In this document: piece by piece, positions 1 through 9,029 of the stretch
Layout: each line of letters opens with the position of its first letter
How positions within the stretch are numbered: the first letter of the stretch is position 1
NCBI RefSeq assembly: GCF_031454135.1
Contig: NZ_JAVDQF010000001.1
Span: forward strand, 2,418,001-2,482,000
Length of the DNA stretch: 64,000 nt
Source: Arthrobacter russicus
GTDB lineage: Bacteria > Actinomycetota > Actinomycetes > Actinomycetales > Micrococcaceae
Reading direction: 5' to 3'
Made by a program: the position numbers and the translations under genes
The notes under the pieces: generated by a model
What the model was told of the DNA's origin: nothing
Database searches by the model: none
What the model saw: only the letters and a program-made list of their open reading frames with translations

Positions 1-252
1 GGTGTCCCCGATCGCCACCAGATGCGCCGCTGCGCCGTTGATCCCGATCACGCCCGAGCCGCGCTCGCCCAGGATCGTATAGGTCTCCAAGCGCGCGCCA
101 TTGCTGACGTCGACGATCGCGACCAGTTCCCCGGGCAGGATGTCCGCGGCTTCGAGCAAGTCCTGGTCAACGGTGACCGAACCGACGTAATGCAGGTTGG
201 CATGGGTCACCGTGGCGCGGTGGATCTTGGATTTGAACATGGTGCGGATCAT
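1..252 (-). CDS. panD: Aspartate 1-decarboxylase, 3' end cut off by the window edge
   Basis: Makes beta-alanine from L-aspartate for pantothenate and coenzyme A synthesis in the cytoplasm. The first 84 residues are visible, starting [16 protein letters not shown], followed by a HYVGSVT strand. The autocatalytic cleavage motif [17 protein letters not shown] is intact near the end of the visible part. PanD precursors are self-cleaved before a serine of this motif to create the pyruvoyl cofactor. The rest of the gene lies beyond base 1. The ATG is preceded by TAGAGT (a -10-like box) 8 nt upstream and no clear Shine-Dalgarno sequence, so the message may be nearly leaderless. The identification is firm because the motif and the N-terminus are both diagnostic. 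Confidence 0.95.
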   Translation of the reverse strand, partial: MIRTMFKSKIHRATVTHANLHYVGSVTVDQDLLEAADILPGELVAIVDVSNGARLETYTILGERGSGVIGINGAAAHLVAIGDT

Positions 253-373
253 GATTGCCAACTCTAGTCCGATGTAGTGGTGCCGGGCACCCGCGACGGA
301 CTCGGCCTGGTACTTCGACCGCTGGGTCGGTTCGGCCGCCTTGAGTCCGCCAGCCGCGCCCACTGCGGCCGGC

Positions 374-1231
374 TCAACTTCTGGCCGGGTTGAGTTTGCG
401 GCCCATGATCGCCTGCTCCAAGGCATCGACGACGTCGGTCCTGGCCAGCGGATTGCGCACCAGGGTGAAATCGACCTCGCCCACCGGCGGCAGGTCGAAA
501 CGCCGGGTGATCGAGACCAGGTCGTCCGGGATCAGGGTCGAAGGCATCACCGTGATCCCGATGCCGGCCCGGACCGCCGCGATCACTCCGTTGATCTCCT
601 TGGTGTTGCAGGTGACGCGCCAGGTGCGCCCATTTTTCTCCAGCGCATCGATCGCGAGTTTCCGGCTCAGGCTCGGTGCCGGATAGCTGATCAGCGGCAC
701 CGGAACACCGGGTTCAAGTTGGGTCTGCTCCAGGCCGACCCAGGAGAAGTGGTCATGCCGCACCACGGTGCCTTCTTGGGCGCCGGAGACCCATTTGACG
801 AAAACCAGGTCCAGCTGGCCCGCTTTGACCCGGCGGTAAAGCTGGTCGCTTTGGCTCACCGTGAGTTCCAAATTGATCTGCGGGTAGAGCTGGCGGAAAT
901 CACGCAGGATCGTCGGCAGTCTGGTGTAAGCCAGATCGTCGGCGGTGCCGAAGCGCAGTCGGCCGCGCATCGCGGCACCGGAGAAATAGCGCCCAGCATC
1001 GTCTTGGGCGGCGAGGATGTTGCGGGCGAAGCCGGCCATCGCGTCGCCGTTGTCGGTCAACCGGACCGCCCGGGTGTCCCGGAGCACGAGTTGCCGCCCG
1101 GTGGCCTCCTCGAGTTTCTTGATGTGCTGGCTGACTGTCGGTTGGCTCAAACCCAGCCGCTCAGCCGCCCGGGTGAAGTTCAAAGTCTCCGCGACTGCGA
1201 GGAAGCTGCGCAGCTGATCGTTGTCGTACAC
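374..1231 (-). CDS. LysR-family transcriptional regulator
   Basis: A 285-residue regulator. Residues about 1-60 form the winged helix-turn-helix typical of LysR proteins ([20 protein letters not shown], then [14 protein letters not shown]). The remainder is a periplasmic-binding-like effector domain beginning near residue 90 ([11 protein letters not shown]). The GTG start is supported by a strong GGGAGGG ribosome binding site 5 nt upstream. It is divergent from the MFS exporter at 1360 and is probably its regulator, since LysR proteins usually control the adjacent divergent gene. An inverted repeat suitable as its operator lies between them (1254-1274). The effector cannot be told from the sequence. 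Confidence 0.9.
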   Translation of the reverse strand: MYDNDQLRSFLAVAETLNFTRAAERLGLSQPTVSQHIKKLEEATGRQLVLRDTRAVRLTDNGDAMAGFARNILAAQDDAGRYFSGAAMRGRLRFGTADDLAYTRLPTILRDFRQLYPQINLELTVSQSDQLYRRVKAGQLDLVFVKWVSGAQEGTVVRHDHFSWVGLEQTQLEPGVPVPLISYPAPSLSRKLAIDALEKNGRTWRVTCNTKEINGVIAAVRAGIGITVMPSTLIPDDLVSITRRFDLPPVGEVDFTLVRNPLARTDVVDALEQAIMGRKLNPARS

Positions 1232-1253
1232 CAGGCCCTCCCATTGCGTTTTG

Positions 1254-1274
1254 TAATCACAGTTAGAGGGATTA
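1254..1274. promoter_or_regulatory. Candidate LysR operator
   Basis: Inverted repeat TAATC-N11-GATTA in the divergent interval between the LysR gene and the MFS gene. LysR boxes are typically short interrupted dyads of this kind. It overlaps an upstream ATG (1276) of the MFS frame, which supports the downstream GTG at 1360 as the true MFS start. Confidence 0.5.
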
Positions 1275-1359
1275 TATGACTTCAGAATGGGGTTGCACCC
1301 GGATAGCGTTGAACTACGCCCCTTTCCTCACCCTGCGAAGCACTAGTCAAGGATCTACT

Positions 1360-2724
1360 GTGGCATCCCCTGCAACCGCGCAGCTTCCCCTCGTCCACCC
1401 GCAACCGGCAAGCAGAATCCCGAACTCGGCGGTGACTGCGCCGATCAGCATCGTGGCGGCATCGCCGAGCGTCAAAAGCACCTTCGCAGCATTCTCGATC
1501 CGCAACTACCGTTACTTCACCATCGCGCATTTCATCGCGGTGATCGCCCTGTGGATGCAGCGGATCGCCCAGGACTGGATTGTGCTCCAGCTCTCCGGTT
1601 CGGTGACCGCGGTCGGCATCACGGTGGCCCTGCAGTTCGCACCGACGTTGCTTTTGGGCCCCTGGGGCGGCGTGCTGGCCGACCGGTTCTCGAAACGGGC
1701 GTTGTTGATGATCGCCCAATCCGCGGCGGCCCTGCTCGCGGCATTGATGGCGGTTTTGGCGCTCACCGGAACGCTGCAGGTGTGGCATGTCTACCTGGTC
1801 GCACTGGTCCTCGGCCTGGTCACCGTGGTGGACCAGCCGGCGCGGCAGGTTTTCGTGAACGAGCTGGTCGGGCCGGTGCACCTGCGCAATGCGATCAGCA
1901 TCAACTCCTCGATCTTCCAACTCGGCGGAATGATCGGCCCGGCCGTGGCCGGCGTAATGCTGGTGGCAGTGGGCGGCGGCTGGGCGTTCGCCGCGAACGC
2001 CGTGGCCTGCGTTTTCACCGTGACCATGCTCGCCGTGATGCGCAGCTCCGAACTCATCCGTTCGACGCCGGCGCCCCGCAGCAAAGGCATGCTCGCTGAG
2101 GGCGCCAGATACCTGATGCGCAAACCCGCGATCCTGTTTTCCACCATCATGGCTGGGTTCGTGGCGGTTTTCGCAATGAGCCTTCCGGTGGTGATGGCAG
2201 CCTTCGCGGATCACGTGTTCGACGCCGGAGCCGGGGGATACGGGTTGTTGAACACCTTGGTCGCAGTCGGCGCGCTGATCGGCGCACTGGCCTCGACCAG
2301 GCGCAAGGAATTGCGTTTGCGCTCAGTGGTGATCAGTGCCGGGTGTTACGGTCTCTCGCTTGCGGTGGCGGCGTTCATGCCGTCGATGTGGAGTTTCGGT
2401 GCGGTGATGGTGGTCGCCGGATTCGCCTGCCTGCTGTTTCTGACCGGGGCGAACCAGCTGGTGCAGATTTCCACCAACATGCAGATCCGCGGCCGGGTGA
2501 TGAGCCTGTACATCATGGTGCTCATCGGCGGCCAAGCAGTGGGCGGGCTGCTCACCGGGTGGCTGGCCGAGGCGATCGGGCCGCATGCGGCCTTGCTGAT
2601 TGCCGGCGGCGTTCCGGTCCTGGCTGCGGTCGCGGTAGGGCTGATCCTGGCCCGGCGGGGCGAGTTGTTGCTCAAAGTCAATCTGCGCCGGCCCGGCAGA
2701 TTACTGGAGATCAGGCATCGCTGA
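1360..2724 (+). CDS. MFS transporter, drug/siderophore exporter type
   Basis: A 454-residue major facilitator protein with about 12 hydrophobic segments. The N-terminal half carries the MFS loop signature (GGVLADRFSKRALL) after helix 2, and the overall look is that of the EntS-like/transmembrane secretion effector group (MFS_3). The GTG start at 1360 has AAGGATC 6 nt upstream. An in-frame ATG at 1276 would add 28 residues without a ribosome site and overlaps the candidate LysR operator, so I prefer 1360. The divergent LysR gene suggests inducible export. The substrate is unknown. Confidence 0.85.
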   Translation: MASPATAQLPLVHPQPASRIPNSAVTAPISIVAASPSVKSTFAAFSIRNYRYFTIAHFIAVIALWMQRIAQDWIVLQLSGSVTAVGITVALQFAPTLLLGPWGGVLADRFSKRALLMIAQSAAALLAALMAVLALTGTLQVWHVYLVALVLGLVTVVDQPARQVFVNELVGPVHLRNAISINSSIFQLGGMIGPAVAGVMLVAVGGGWAFAANAVACVFTVTMLAVMRSSELIRSTPAPRSKGMLAEGARYLMRKPAILFSTIMAGFVAVFAMSLPVVMAAFADHVFDAGAGGYGLLNTLVAVGALIGALASTRRKELRLRSVVISAGCYGLSLAVAAFMPSMWSFGAVMVVAGFACLLFLTGANQLVQISTNMQIRGRVMSLYIMVLIGGQAVGGLLTGWLAEAIGPHAALLIAGGVPVLAAVAVGLILARRGELLLKVNLRRPGRLLEIRHR

Positions 2725-2738
2725 GCCAGCCGCAGGAT

Positions 2739-3392
2739 TCAACGGCCACGGGCAATCCAGTCGGCCAGCTGCGGAATTTCCCCGCCGATGGTGGTGGAAT
2801 CTCCGTGTCCGGGATACACCACGGTGTCCGGGGGCAGGCTGAACAGCGTGTCTCGGATCGATTCGATGATCGTCGGAAAATCGCTGTAGGACCGGCCGGT
2901 CGCGCCGGGGCCATGCTGGAATAGCGTGTCCCCAGTGAAAACCGCCCCCAGCTCCGCGGAATAGAAACAGCAGGAACCGGGCGAATGCCCTGGCGTGTGC
3001 AGGACGGCCAGCTGACTTGAGCCGGTGCCCAACGCGAAGACATCGCCGTCGGCCAAGGCCAGTGGCAATGCGGCCGCGGGGTAGACGGTTTGCCAGAGCA
3101 TCTGATCCCGAGGATGCAGATGCACCGGTGCACCGGTGAGTTCTTGGAACTCGGCTACGGCACGGATGTGGTCGTCGTGGCCGTGGCTGAGCAGAATCGC
3201 GGAAACTCTTCGACCGGATACGGCAGCGAACACGGCCGAAGCGTCATGCGCGGGGTCTACCACCACGACTTCTGCACCGTCTCCCACGATCCAAACGTTG
3301 TTGTCCACTTCCCAGCTGCCACCGTCCAGTGAAAATGTGCCGTGGGTGACGAGGTGATCCACACGTACCTCGCCCGTGGCTTCGGCACTCAC
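2739..3392 (-). CDS. Metallo-beta-lactamase-fold hydrolase (glyoxalase II-like)
   Basis: A 217-residue MBL-fold enzyme. The binuclear metal motif is complete: HGHDDH at residues 70-75 (first His, SHGHDDH), a further His in HTPGHSPGS, Asp in FTGDTLF and His in VYPGHGD. It overlaps the stop of the mycothiol-dependent formaldehyde dehydrogenase gene by 4 bp (ATGA), so the two are translationally coupled. Because that dehydrogenase yields S-formylmycothiol, this hydrolase probably cleaves the mycothiol thioester. That role is inferred from the pairing, which is common in actinobacteria. Confidence 0.88.
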   Translation of the reverse strand: MSAEATGEVRVDHLVTHGTFSLDGGSWEVDNNVWIVGDGAEVVVVDPAHDASAVFAAVSGRRVSAILLSHGHDDHIRAVAEFQELTGAPVHLHPRDQMLWQTVYPAAALPLALADGDVFALGTGSSQLAVLHTPGHSPGSCCFYSAELGAVFTGDTLFQHGPGATGRSYSDFPTIIESIRDTLFSLPPDTVVYPGHGDSTTIGGEIPQLADWIARGR

Positions 3393-4474
3393 AGCTCTAC
3401 TACCGAGCGCAGCACGGAACCGGTCGCCAACTTCGCGAATGCTGCCTCGACTTGGTCCAAACCGATCCGCTCCGAGACGAAGGCATCCAGATCCAACCGG
3501 CCCAGGCGGTACAGGTCGATCAGCGCCGGGAAGTCCCGACTGGGCAAGCAGTCTCCGTACCAGGAGGATTTAAGCGATCCGCCCCGGCCGAAGACATCGA
3601 GCAGCGGCAACTCCAGGGTGGCCCCGGGCGCGGGCACCCCGACCAGAACTACGGTTCCAGCCAGATCGCGGGCATAAAAGGCTTGTCGATAAGTGTCAGG
3701 CCGACCGACGGCGTCGATCACCACGTCTGCGCCGAAGCCGCCGGTGTGTGCCCGAATTTCCTGAATCGGGTCCTGCACCGACGAGTCGACGACGTGGGTG
3801 GCCCCCATGGTGCGGGCGGCAATAAGTTTCTGCGGATCGATATCCACCGCGATGATCGTGGTCGCGCCGGCCAGCTGGGCCCCGGCGATCGCCGCGCAAC
3901 CAACACCGCCGCAGCCAATTACGGCGACTGATTGCCCTCGTTTCACGGCTCCGGTGTTGATCGCGGCTCCCAAACCTGCCATGATTCCGCAGCCGAGCAA
4001 GCCGATGGCCGCCGGATCGACGTCGTCCCGGACTTTGCTGCATTGGCCGGCGGCCACCAGGGTTTTTTCCGCGAAAGCTCCGATGCCCAGCGCCGGTGCG
4101 AGCTCGGTACCGTCTTCCAACGTCATTTTCTGGGTCGCATTGTGCGTAGCGAAACAATATTCCGGCTCTCCCCGGTCGCAGGCCCGGCATTCTCCGCAGA
4201 CTGCCCGCCAGTTCAAAACCACCCGGTCGCCGGGGGCCACCTCGGTAACGTCCTGGCCTACCGCGGAAACGGTGCCGGATGCTTCGTGCCCCAACAGGAA
4301 GGGGAAATCATCGTTGATCTGACCTTGTTGGTAATGCTGATCGGTGTGGCAGACTCCGCAACTGATGATGTCGATGAGGGCTTCGCCGGGGCCGGGGTCA
4401 GGCACCAGAATGGTTTCGACGGTGACAGGGGAGTTTTTGCTCCGTACGACGGCGCCTCGGACTCGATGGGTCAA
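3389..4474 (-). CDS. mscR: S-(hydroxymethyl)mycothiol dehydrogenase
   Basis: NAD-dependent zinc alcohol dehydrogenase that oxidises the formaldehyde-mycothiol adduct and, in this family, can also reduce S-nitrosomycothiol. The 361-residue length matches the family exactly when the TTG at 4474 is used. That codon has AGGAG 7 nt upstream, whereas the longer in-frame extension to 4585 has no comparable site. Catalytic zinc ligands are visible in SCGVCHTD and LGHEASG. The four structural-zinc cysteines lie in [15 protein letters not shown]. The Rossmann motif is [12 protein letters not shown]. It forms a two-gene operon with the MBL hydrolase. Presence of mycothiol chemistry marks the host as an actinobacterium. 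Confidence 0.93.
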   Translation of the reverse strand: MTHRVRGAVVRSKNSPVTVETILVPDPGPGEALIDIISCGVCHTDQHYQQGQINDDFPFLLGHEASGTVSAVGQDVTEVAPGDRVVLNWRAVCGECRACDRGEPEYCFATHNATQKMTLEDGTELAPALGIGAFAEKTLVAAGQCSKVRDDVDPAAIGLLGCGIMAGLGAAINTGAVKRGQSVAVIGCGGVGCAAIAGAQLAGATTIIAVDIDPQKLIAARTMGATHVVDSSVQDPIQEIRAHTGGFGADVVIDAVGRPDTYRQAFYARDLAGTVVLVGVPAPGATLELPLLDVFGRGGSLKSSWYGDCLPSRDFPALIDLYRLGRLDLDAFVSERIGLDQVEAAFAKLATGSVLRSVVEL

Positions 4475-4565
4475 CGTATTTCTCCTGCCGTCGGAATGCC
4501 CGGGTAGCTGTTTTTCCATCATAAGGCGCGTCGAATCGACTGGACGTTTCGATGCACCCGTGATG

Positions 4566-4571
4566 GATAAT
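4566..4571 (+). promoter_or_regulatory. -10 box for leaderless M15 peptidase gene
   Basis: GATAAT ends exactly 6 nt before the ATG at 4578. There is no Shine-Dalgarno sequence before either possible ATG (4563 or 4578). The same 6-nt arrangement recurs at many genes in this window and decides for the 4578 start. Confidence 0.5.
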
Positions 4572-4577
4572 ATTCCC

Positions 4578-5297
4578 ATGCCCAACCCCGGATTTCGCTT
4601 GACGCCGTCCTTGGCGCAGCAATACGGGGTGCCGCCCGCCGGGCCGGTGGTGTTCGACAGCCGGCTGAGCTTCGAGCAGGCCTACGGGACGTCGACCGAT
4701 CCGCAACGGGCCAGAGACTTGGCGCTCATGAAGCCGCATATGGCGCTCGTCAATGTGCTCTACTGCGGCTTCGACAATGCGCTGCATTTTGGCCAGATAG
4801 TGGTCAACAAAGCCATCGAAAACGAGACCAAGATCCTTTTCGTCAAGATGTTCCAACTCGGATTCCCGATCAAGTCGGTGATTCCGCAATCGCAGTTCGG
4901 CTACGACGACGAAACGTCGATGCAGGCCAACAACACCAGCAACTTCCGGCCGGACCGGCTGGGCAGCGGCAATCTCAGTGAGCACTTCAAGGGCGCGTCC
5001 TTCGACATCAACCCGTTCGTCAACCCGTTCGACGTGCTCAATGACGATGGCAGCCGGACCATCCAACCAGCGGGTGCCAGCTACGCCCCGCGGGCCAAGG
5101 GCGCGATCGTGAAGGACAGCGATCTGCGCCGGATGTGGTCCGCCGAGGATTACGAATGGGGTGGCAACTGGGGCGATCCGCAGGCGGACCCGCCGATCGA
5201 TTTCTATCAAGTCGGCTACTTCGACTACCAGCACATGCAGTTCAACCAGAAGAAAATGGACACCGTCAAACTGTCCCTGCCGGACGGCTTGGCCTGA
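4578..5297 (+). CDS. M15-family peptidase (D-Ala-D-Ala carboxypeptidase-like core)
   Basis: About 239 residues beginning [17 protein letters not shown]. The zinc-site pattern of the VanY-like M15 group is present as [18 protein letters not shown] (His followed by Gly-x-x-x-Asp), with an upstream region (NTSNFRPD) typical of the same fold and a late His in DYQHMQF. These enzymes cut peptidoglycan cross-links or D-Ala-D-Ala termini. No signal peptide or membrane helix is apparent, which is odd for a wall hydrolase: it could be released by lysis, act on cytoplasmic muropeptides, or derive from phage. It converges on the phosphodiesterase gene, with a shared strong hairpin between them. An alternative ATG at 4563 would add five residues. 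Confidence 0.75.
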   Translation: MPNPGFRLTPSLAQQYGVPPAGPVVFDSRLSFEQAYGTSTDPQRARDLALMKPHMALVNVLYCGFDNALHFGQIVVNKAIENETKILFVKMFQLGFPIKSVIPQSQFGYDDETSMQANNTSNFRPDRLGSGNLSEHFKGASFDINPFVNPFDVLNDDGSRTIQPAGASYAPRAKGAIVKDSDLRRMWSAEDYEWGGNWGDPQADPPIDFYQVGYFDYQHMQFNQKKMDTVKLSLPDGLA

Positions 5298-5377
5298 GCT
5301 TTCCGACCACGTCGGGCCGCCCGGCGCGCGGAACCGGTTGAACCACCCGACACCTTGAGCCCGGCAGGCTGAGCCTG

Positions 5378-5424
5378 CGGAAAACAGTTCCGGGCCCCGT
5401 AGCGGGGCCCGGAACTGTTTTCCG
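5378..5424. terminator. Bidirectional hairpin terminator
   Basis: Perfect 22-bp stem (arms 5378-5399 and 5403-5424) with a TAG loop. A GGAAAACAG stretch in one arm becomes a T-run in the other, so it can terminate both the M15 peptidase gene and the convergent phosphodiesterase gene, whose stop is at 5427. Confidence 0.85.
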
Positions 5425-5426
5425 GT

Positions 5427-7046
5427 TCAGGACTTGGTGACCGAAACCTGGTCCAGTGCCCAGAACCAGTTGTTGGTCCCCGCGTAGCGGAAGCCGAACT
5501 GGACCGAACGCGCCCCGGCAGGCACCTTGACGGAAAGCTTCTCCGGGCCCGCCGTCGTCGTCGAATAGCTCTTCACGATGCTGCTGCTGCCATTGTCCCA
5601 ACGGGCCACTACCTGGGCGACCTGCCCGGACTCGTGCTGGTACTGCGTCTGGTAGTCCAGGGTCACCGAGGCCGAGCCGGCGGCGTCGTAAGTGGGGGTG
5701 TACAGGGTGGAATCGAAGGCCCGGCTGCTCTTGGGCAGATTCAAGTCGTCCCAGGCATCGGAATCGGCGACCGCGATCACGTCCCGGCCGCGGACGAAGT
5801 TCTCCCGGCCCTGATTCTTGTCGTCGGCGGGCGAGCTCCAGAATTCATTCGTGGTGAACGTCCAGCCGTACCATTCCGGGACGCCTCCGGTGGGCATCTT
5901 GCTATTGTCGATGCTCCAGCCGCTGGGCGCCGTCTGGGTGTATCCCTTCAGATCCGCCGGGATCTCCGGCTCGGTCTTTTTGTTCTGCAGGACGCTGCGC
6001 AGCGAATCGAAGGCATCCGGCTGCAACTCGTCCACCGGCTTGCCGTCGAAACCCCAGGCCGGATCGATCGCCACGCCGGCCCGCTTGAGCACGGTCGGCG
6101 CAATGTCCACCGGCTTGAGGTCGTAGCGGACCTGCCCGGTGTTTTTGCCCGGCGTGTAGACCGCGGTGTAGACCGCCCGCTCGTTCAAGGTGGTCCCGTT
6201 CCCGTGGCTGCCGCCGTCGGTCAAGCCGTGGTCATTGGTGAGGATGACCCGCCAGTCTTCCGAACCGAAGCTGGGGCTCGATTCGATGGCGCGCAACATC
6301 GCGCCGACGTTTTTGTCCGTGGCTTCGAGGGCGTTTTTGTACGCCGAGCCGAAAACTCCGCCGGAGACGTTCTCGTCCGGGGCGCCCATGTAGATGAAGC
6401 TGATATCGGTGCGCTTTTCGTAAATCGTCCGTGCGGTGAGATCGGCCTCCCTGGCGTCTTCGCTCAGATACCCGGTGCCCGAGGCCGCACTGCCATAGCG
6501 GTAATCGATGTCCTTGTTGATGATCGGGCCGCCGCCCGCCTCCGTCGCGATCGGCTGCCAATCGGCGGCCGCGAAGGTGCTCAACGCCGGCCTGGCCTGC
6601 TCTGCGCGGATCAGGAAATCCGGGTATTGGTCGAACTTCTTGCCCTTGAAGGAGTTGTCTTTGACCCCGTGTTTGTCCGGCCAGACCCCGGTCAGGATGC
6701 TGCTCCAGCTGGGACCGGACACCGTGGGCGCCAGATTGACGGTGCCGGCGCCATTCGCCGGCGCGAAGGTGTAGCTCAGCGCTGAGGCGCCTTCGTTCAG
6801 GATTTTCTTGATGTTCGGCGTGTTTGCGGCCTGTACCCGGTCCCAACGGATCCCGTCCAGTCCGATGACCAGGGTCTTCTGCTGCGAAGCGGCTGGTTTG
6901 AAATCCGGGACCGGAAGCGGATTGCTGACGTTGAGGCCGGAGTCGAAGGAGTTCGCGGCCGGTGCGGCTTGGGCGGGTGCCGCCGCGGCCGTCATGGCGA
7001 GGACGACGGCGGCCGTCCCGATTCGAGTGCGCAAGGTTGTTTTCAC
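5427..7046 (-). CDS. Secreted alkaline phosphatase-superfamily phosphodiesterase
   Basis: A 539-residue secreted enzyme of the type I phosphodiesterase/nucleotide pyrophosphatase family. A Sec signal peptide (VKTTLRTR, then a hydrophobic stretch ending APAQA) precedes the metal motif VIGLDGIRWDRV, the nucleophile region SGPSWSSILTG, and TNDHGLTDGGSHG with the second metal ligands. From about residue 400 a C-terminal all-beta domain (ending WFWALDQVSVTKS) resembles a substrate- or wall-binding module. The GTG at 7046 has AAAGG 5 nt upstream and gives a normal signal peptide. An ATG at 7103 would place 19 residues ahead of it and has no ribosome site. A shorter cytoplasmic relative is at 53082. 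The substrate is unknown. Confidence 0.85.
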   Translation of the reverse strand: MKTTLRTRIGTAAVVLAMTAAAAPAQAAPAANSFDSGLNVSNPLPVPDFKPAASQQKTLVIGLDGIRWDRVQAANTPNIKKILNEGASALSYTFAPANGAGTVNLAPTVSGPSWSSILTGVWPDKHGVKDNSFKGKKFDQYPDFLIRAEQARPALSTFAAADWQPIATEAGGGPIINKDIDYRYGSAASGTGYLSEDAREADLTARTIYEKRTDISFIYMGAPDENVSGGVFGSAYKNALEATDKNVGAMLRAIESSPSFGSEDWRVILTNDHGLTDGGSHGNGTTLNERAVYTAVYTPGKNTGQVRYDLKPVDIAPTVLKRAGVAIDPAWGFDGKPVDELQPDAFDSLRSVLQNKKTEPEIPADLKGYTQTAPSGWSIDNSKMPTGGVPEWYGWTFTTNEFWSSPADDKNQGRENFVRGRDVIAVADSDAWDDLNLPKSSRAFDSTLYTPTYDAAGSASVTLDYQTQYQHESGQVAQVVARWDNGSSSIVKSYSTTTAGPEKLSVKVPAGARSVQFGFRYAGTNNWFWALDQVSVTKS

Positions 7047-7239
7047 GGTTGCCTTTGCTGCTTGGAGGATAGGCTGCCGGAGCGTGAAGCCCCAATGATT
7101 CATCAGGCCAGCGGACAGCTTGTAAATACAAATACCAGCACTTGGCGGGGGAGCCGTGAATGCCGAGTGAACGCCGGGTGAAGTGTCGCCGAGGCGGTTC
7201 CGCTGGGTCGCCCGGTGGGGCCGCGAAGCGGCAAAACGA

Positions 7240-7277
7240 GTCTGGCCCGCCGAATCGTGCGATTCGGCGGGCCAGAC
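7240..7277 (-). terminator. Rho-independent terminator behind tRNA-Gly
   Basis: Perfect 18-bp inverted repeat (7240-7257 and 7260-7277) with a 2-nt centre, immediately downstream of the tRNA on the minus strand. On that strand it is followed by CGTTTTGC. The interval between it and the phosphodiesterase start (7047-7239) holds only a small GCCGC-GAA-GCGGC hairpin and no gene that I can support. Confidence 0.8.
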
Positions 7278-7298
7278 GCCCGGCCGTGGCCGGTGCGG

Positions 7299-7369
7299 AG
7301 CGGGCGACGGGAATCGAACCCGCGTATCGAGCTTGGGAAGCTAGCGCTCTACCATTGAGCTACGCCCGC
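7299..7369 (-). tRNA. tRNA-Gly (anticodon CCC)
   Basis: A 71-nt cloverleaf on the minus strand: acceptor GCGGGCG pairing with CGCCCGC, D-arm GCTC-AATGGTA-GAGC, anticodon loop TTCCCAA, T-arm GCGGG-TTCGATT-CCCGT, discriminator T, and no encoded CCA. The anticodon stem CTAGC/GCTCG contains one T-C mismatch at its second pair. All other arms pair well. Confidence 0.93.
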
Positions 7370-7464
7370 ATGCTGCGTTTCCGAAACTCGGAAGGCAGCG
7401 GCACTCAGCTTACAGGACGAAGCGATCGCATCGGTATTCTGCGCCGCAACCCGGGCTCGCGGCG

Positions 7465-7470
7465 TACCCT
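7465..7470 (+). promoter_or_regulatory. -10 box of leaderless kynA
   Basis: TACCCT, then GTTCAG, then the GTG start at 7477. The 6-nt gap leaves no room for a Shine-Dalgarno-bearing leader, so the transcript probably begins at or next to the start codon. Confidence 0.5.
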
Positions 7471-7476
7471 GTTCAG

Positions 7477-8337
7477 GTGAGCGTTGAGAAGAACACCCGG
7501 AGCATCGAGGCCGGGATCGAAACCGATTTCCGCGACAAAATGAGTTACGGCGGCTATCTGGCCCTGGACGAGCTGCTCAGTGCACAGCATCCGGTGAGCG
7601 CGCCGGAGCACCACGACGAATTGCTCTTCATCATCCAGCACCAGACCTCTGAGCTCTGGCTCAAGCTGGTGTTGCACGAATTGCGGATGGTGCGCAGCTC
7701 GCTGCAGCGGGACGATCTGCGGATGGCGATGAAGGGCGTCGCCCGGATCAAGCACATCCAGCGCTCGCTGACCGAGCAATGGAGCGTACTTGCTACCCTG
7801 ACCCCCACCGAATATGCGCAGTTCCGCGGCGACTTGGGCTCGTCGTCGGGCTTTCAGTCCTATCAATACCGGGCCGTGGAGTTCCTGCTCGGCAATAAGA
7901 ACGCGGGCATGATCAAGGTTTTCGCGGCCGACCCGGTGGCCCAGGAGTTGCTGGGCGGGCTGCTGGCCGAGACCAGCATCTACGATGAGTTCATCCGGTT
8001 GCTGGCCCGGAGGGGGTTTGCGGTTCCGGTGGATTTGCTGAGTCGGGACGTCAGCCAGGCGCACGTCTTCTCGCCGGGCTTGGTGCAGGTCTATCGCGAG
8101 GTGTACGAGGATACCGGGGCCCATTGGGATCTCTATGAAGCCTGCGAAGAGCTGGTGGATCTGGAAGACAATTTCCAGCTCTGGCGGTTCCGGCATATGA
8201 AAACCGTGATGCGCACCATCGGGATGAAGACCGGTACCGGCGGCTCCTCCGGGGTCGGATTCTTGCAGCGTGCCCTCGAGCTGACCTTTTTCCCCGAGTT
8301 GCTCGCGGTGCGGACCGAAATCGGCGCAGCGCAGTAA
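7477..8337 (+). CDS. kynA: Tryptophan 2,3-dioxygenase
   Basis: Haem enzyme that opens the indole ring of L-tryptophan to N-formylkynurenine, the first step of the kynurenine pathway. The 286-residue length is normal for bacterial forms. Diagnostic stretches include [14 protein letters not shown] near the N-terminus, the active-site helix [20 protein letters not shown], and the C-terminal [20 protein letters not shown] with the haem-ligand histidine and the GTGGSSG loop. No kynureninase or formamidase gene lies beside it in this window, so the rest of the pathway must be elsewhere. It starts with GTG directly behind a TACCCT -10 box. Confidence 0.95.
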   Translation: MSVEKNTRSIEAGIETDFRDKMSYGGYLALDELLSAQHPVSAPEHHDELLFIIQHQTSELWLKLVLHELRMVRSSLQRDDLRMAMKGVARIKHIQRSLTEQWSVLATLTPTEYAQFRGDLGSSSGFQSYQYRAVEFLLGNKNAGMIKVFAADPVAQELLGGLLAETSIYDEFIRLLARRGFAVPVDLLSRDVSQAHVFSPGLVQVYREVYEDTGAHWDLYEACEELVDLEDNFQLWRFRHMKTVMRTIGMKTGTGGSSGVGFLQRALELTFFPELLAVRTEIGAAQ

Positions 8338-8379
8338 GCCCGGTCAGTCGGTGCCGGCCAAATAGGCTAATTTGTAATT

Positions 8380-8955
8380 GTGCTGATCTCTGACCGCGAC
8401 ATCCGAGCCCAAATCGACGCCGGGCGAATCGTCCTTGACCCTTTCGAGCCCGCGATGGTGCAGCCGTCGAGCGTCGATGTGCGGATCGACAAGCTGTTCC
8501 GGCTCTTCGACAACCACAAGTACGCGCATATCGATCCGGCCGAAGAGCAGCCCGAGCTGACCCGGTTGGTGGAAGTGGCCGACGACGAACCCTTCATCTT
8601 GCACCCGGGCGAGTTCGTGCTCGGCTCGACCTACGAAACGGTCACCTTGCCGGACGACGTCGCCGCGCGCTTGGAAGGGAAGTCCTCGTTGGGCCGGTTG
8701 GGCCTGCTGACCCACTCCACCGCCGGTTTCATCGATCCGGGATTTTCCGGCCATGTGACGCTGGAACTGTCCAATATGGCAACCTTGCCGATCAAGCTCT
8801 GGCCCGGGTCCAAAATCGGACAGCTGTGCTTCTTCCAACTGTCCTCACCCGCGGAGCACCCTTACGGATCCGGCGAGTACGGCAACCGGTACCAGGGGCA
8901 ACGCGGACCGACGGCGTCCCGGAGCCACCTCAATTTCCACCGCACCAAGATCTAG
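8380..8955 (+). CDS. dcd: dCTP deaminase
   Basis: Converts dCTP toward dUMP/dUTP for thymidylate synthesis. It has 191 residues with the trimeric dUTPase-like fold. Conserved segments are [48 protein letters not shown], the [20 protein letters not shown] block with the catalytic glutamate, and the C-terminal [16 protein letters not shown] motif. Actinobacterial members are often bifunctional, dUMP-forming enzymes. I cannot assign that activity from motifs alone. The start is GTG at 8380, with TAGGCT 11 nt upstream. Confidence 0.95.
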   Translation: MLISDRDIRAQIDAGRIVLDPFEPAMVQPSSVDVRIDKLFRLFDNHKYAHIDPAEEQPELTRLVEVADDEPFILHPGEFVLGSTYETVTLPDDVAARLEGKSSLGRLGLLTHSTAGFIDPGFSGHVTLELSNMATLPIKLWPGSKIGQLCFFQLSSPAEHPYGSGEYGNRYQGQRGPTASRSHLNFHRTKI

Positions 8956-8958
8956 CCC

Positions 8959-9027
8959 CTCCGCTGAGCGGCCACATCTGCAGGCTAAAAGCCGCTCCAA
9001 ACGTGTAGATGTGGCCACTCGGCGGAG
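8959..9027. repeat. Intergenic inverted repeat, copy 1
   Basis: Imperfect 27-bp arms. The left arm reads CTCCGCTGAGCGGCCACATC and continues TGCAGG; the right arm is its near-complement, ending GTGGCCACTCGGCGGAG. It sits in the 74-bp gap between the convergent dcd and nuclease-like genes and may also serve as a bidirectional terminator. It shares the core GGCCAnATCTGCAG with copies at 10046 and 29908. Confidence 0.8.
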
Positions 9028-9029
9028 CA

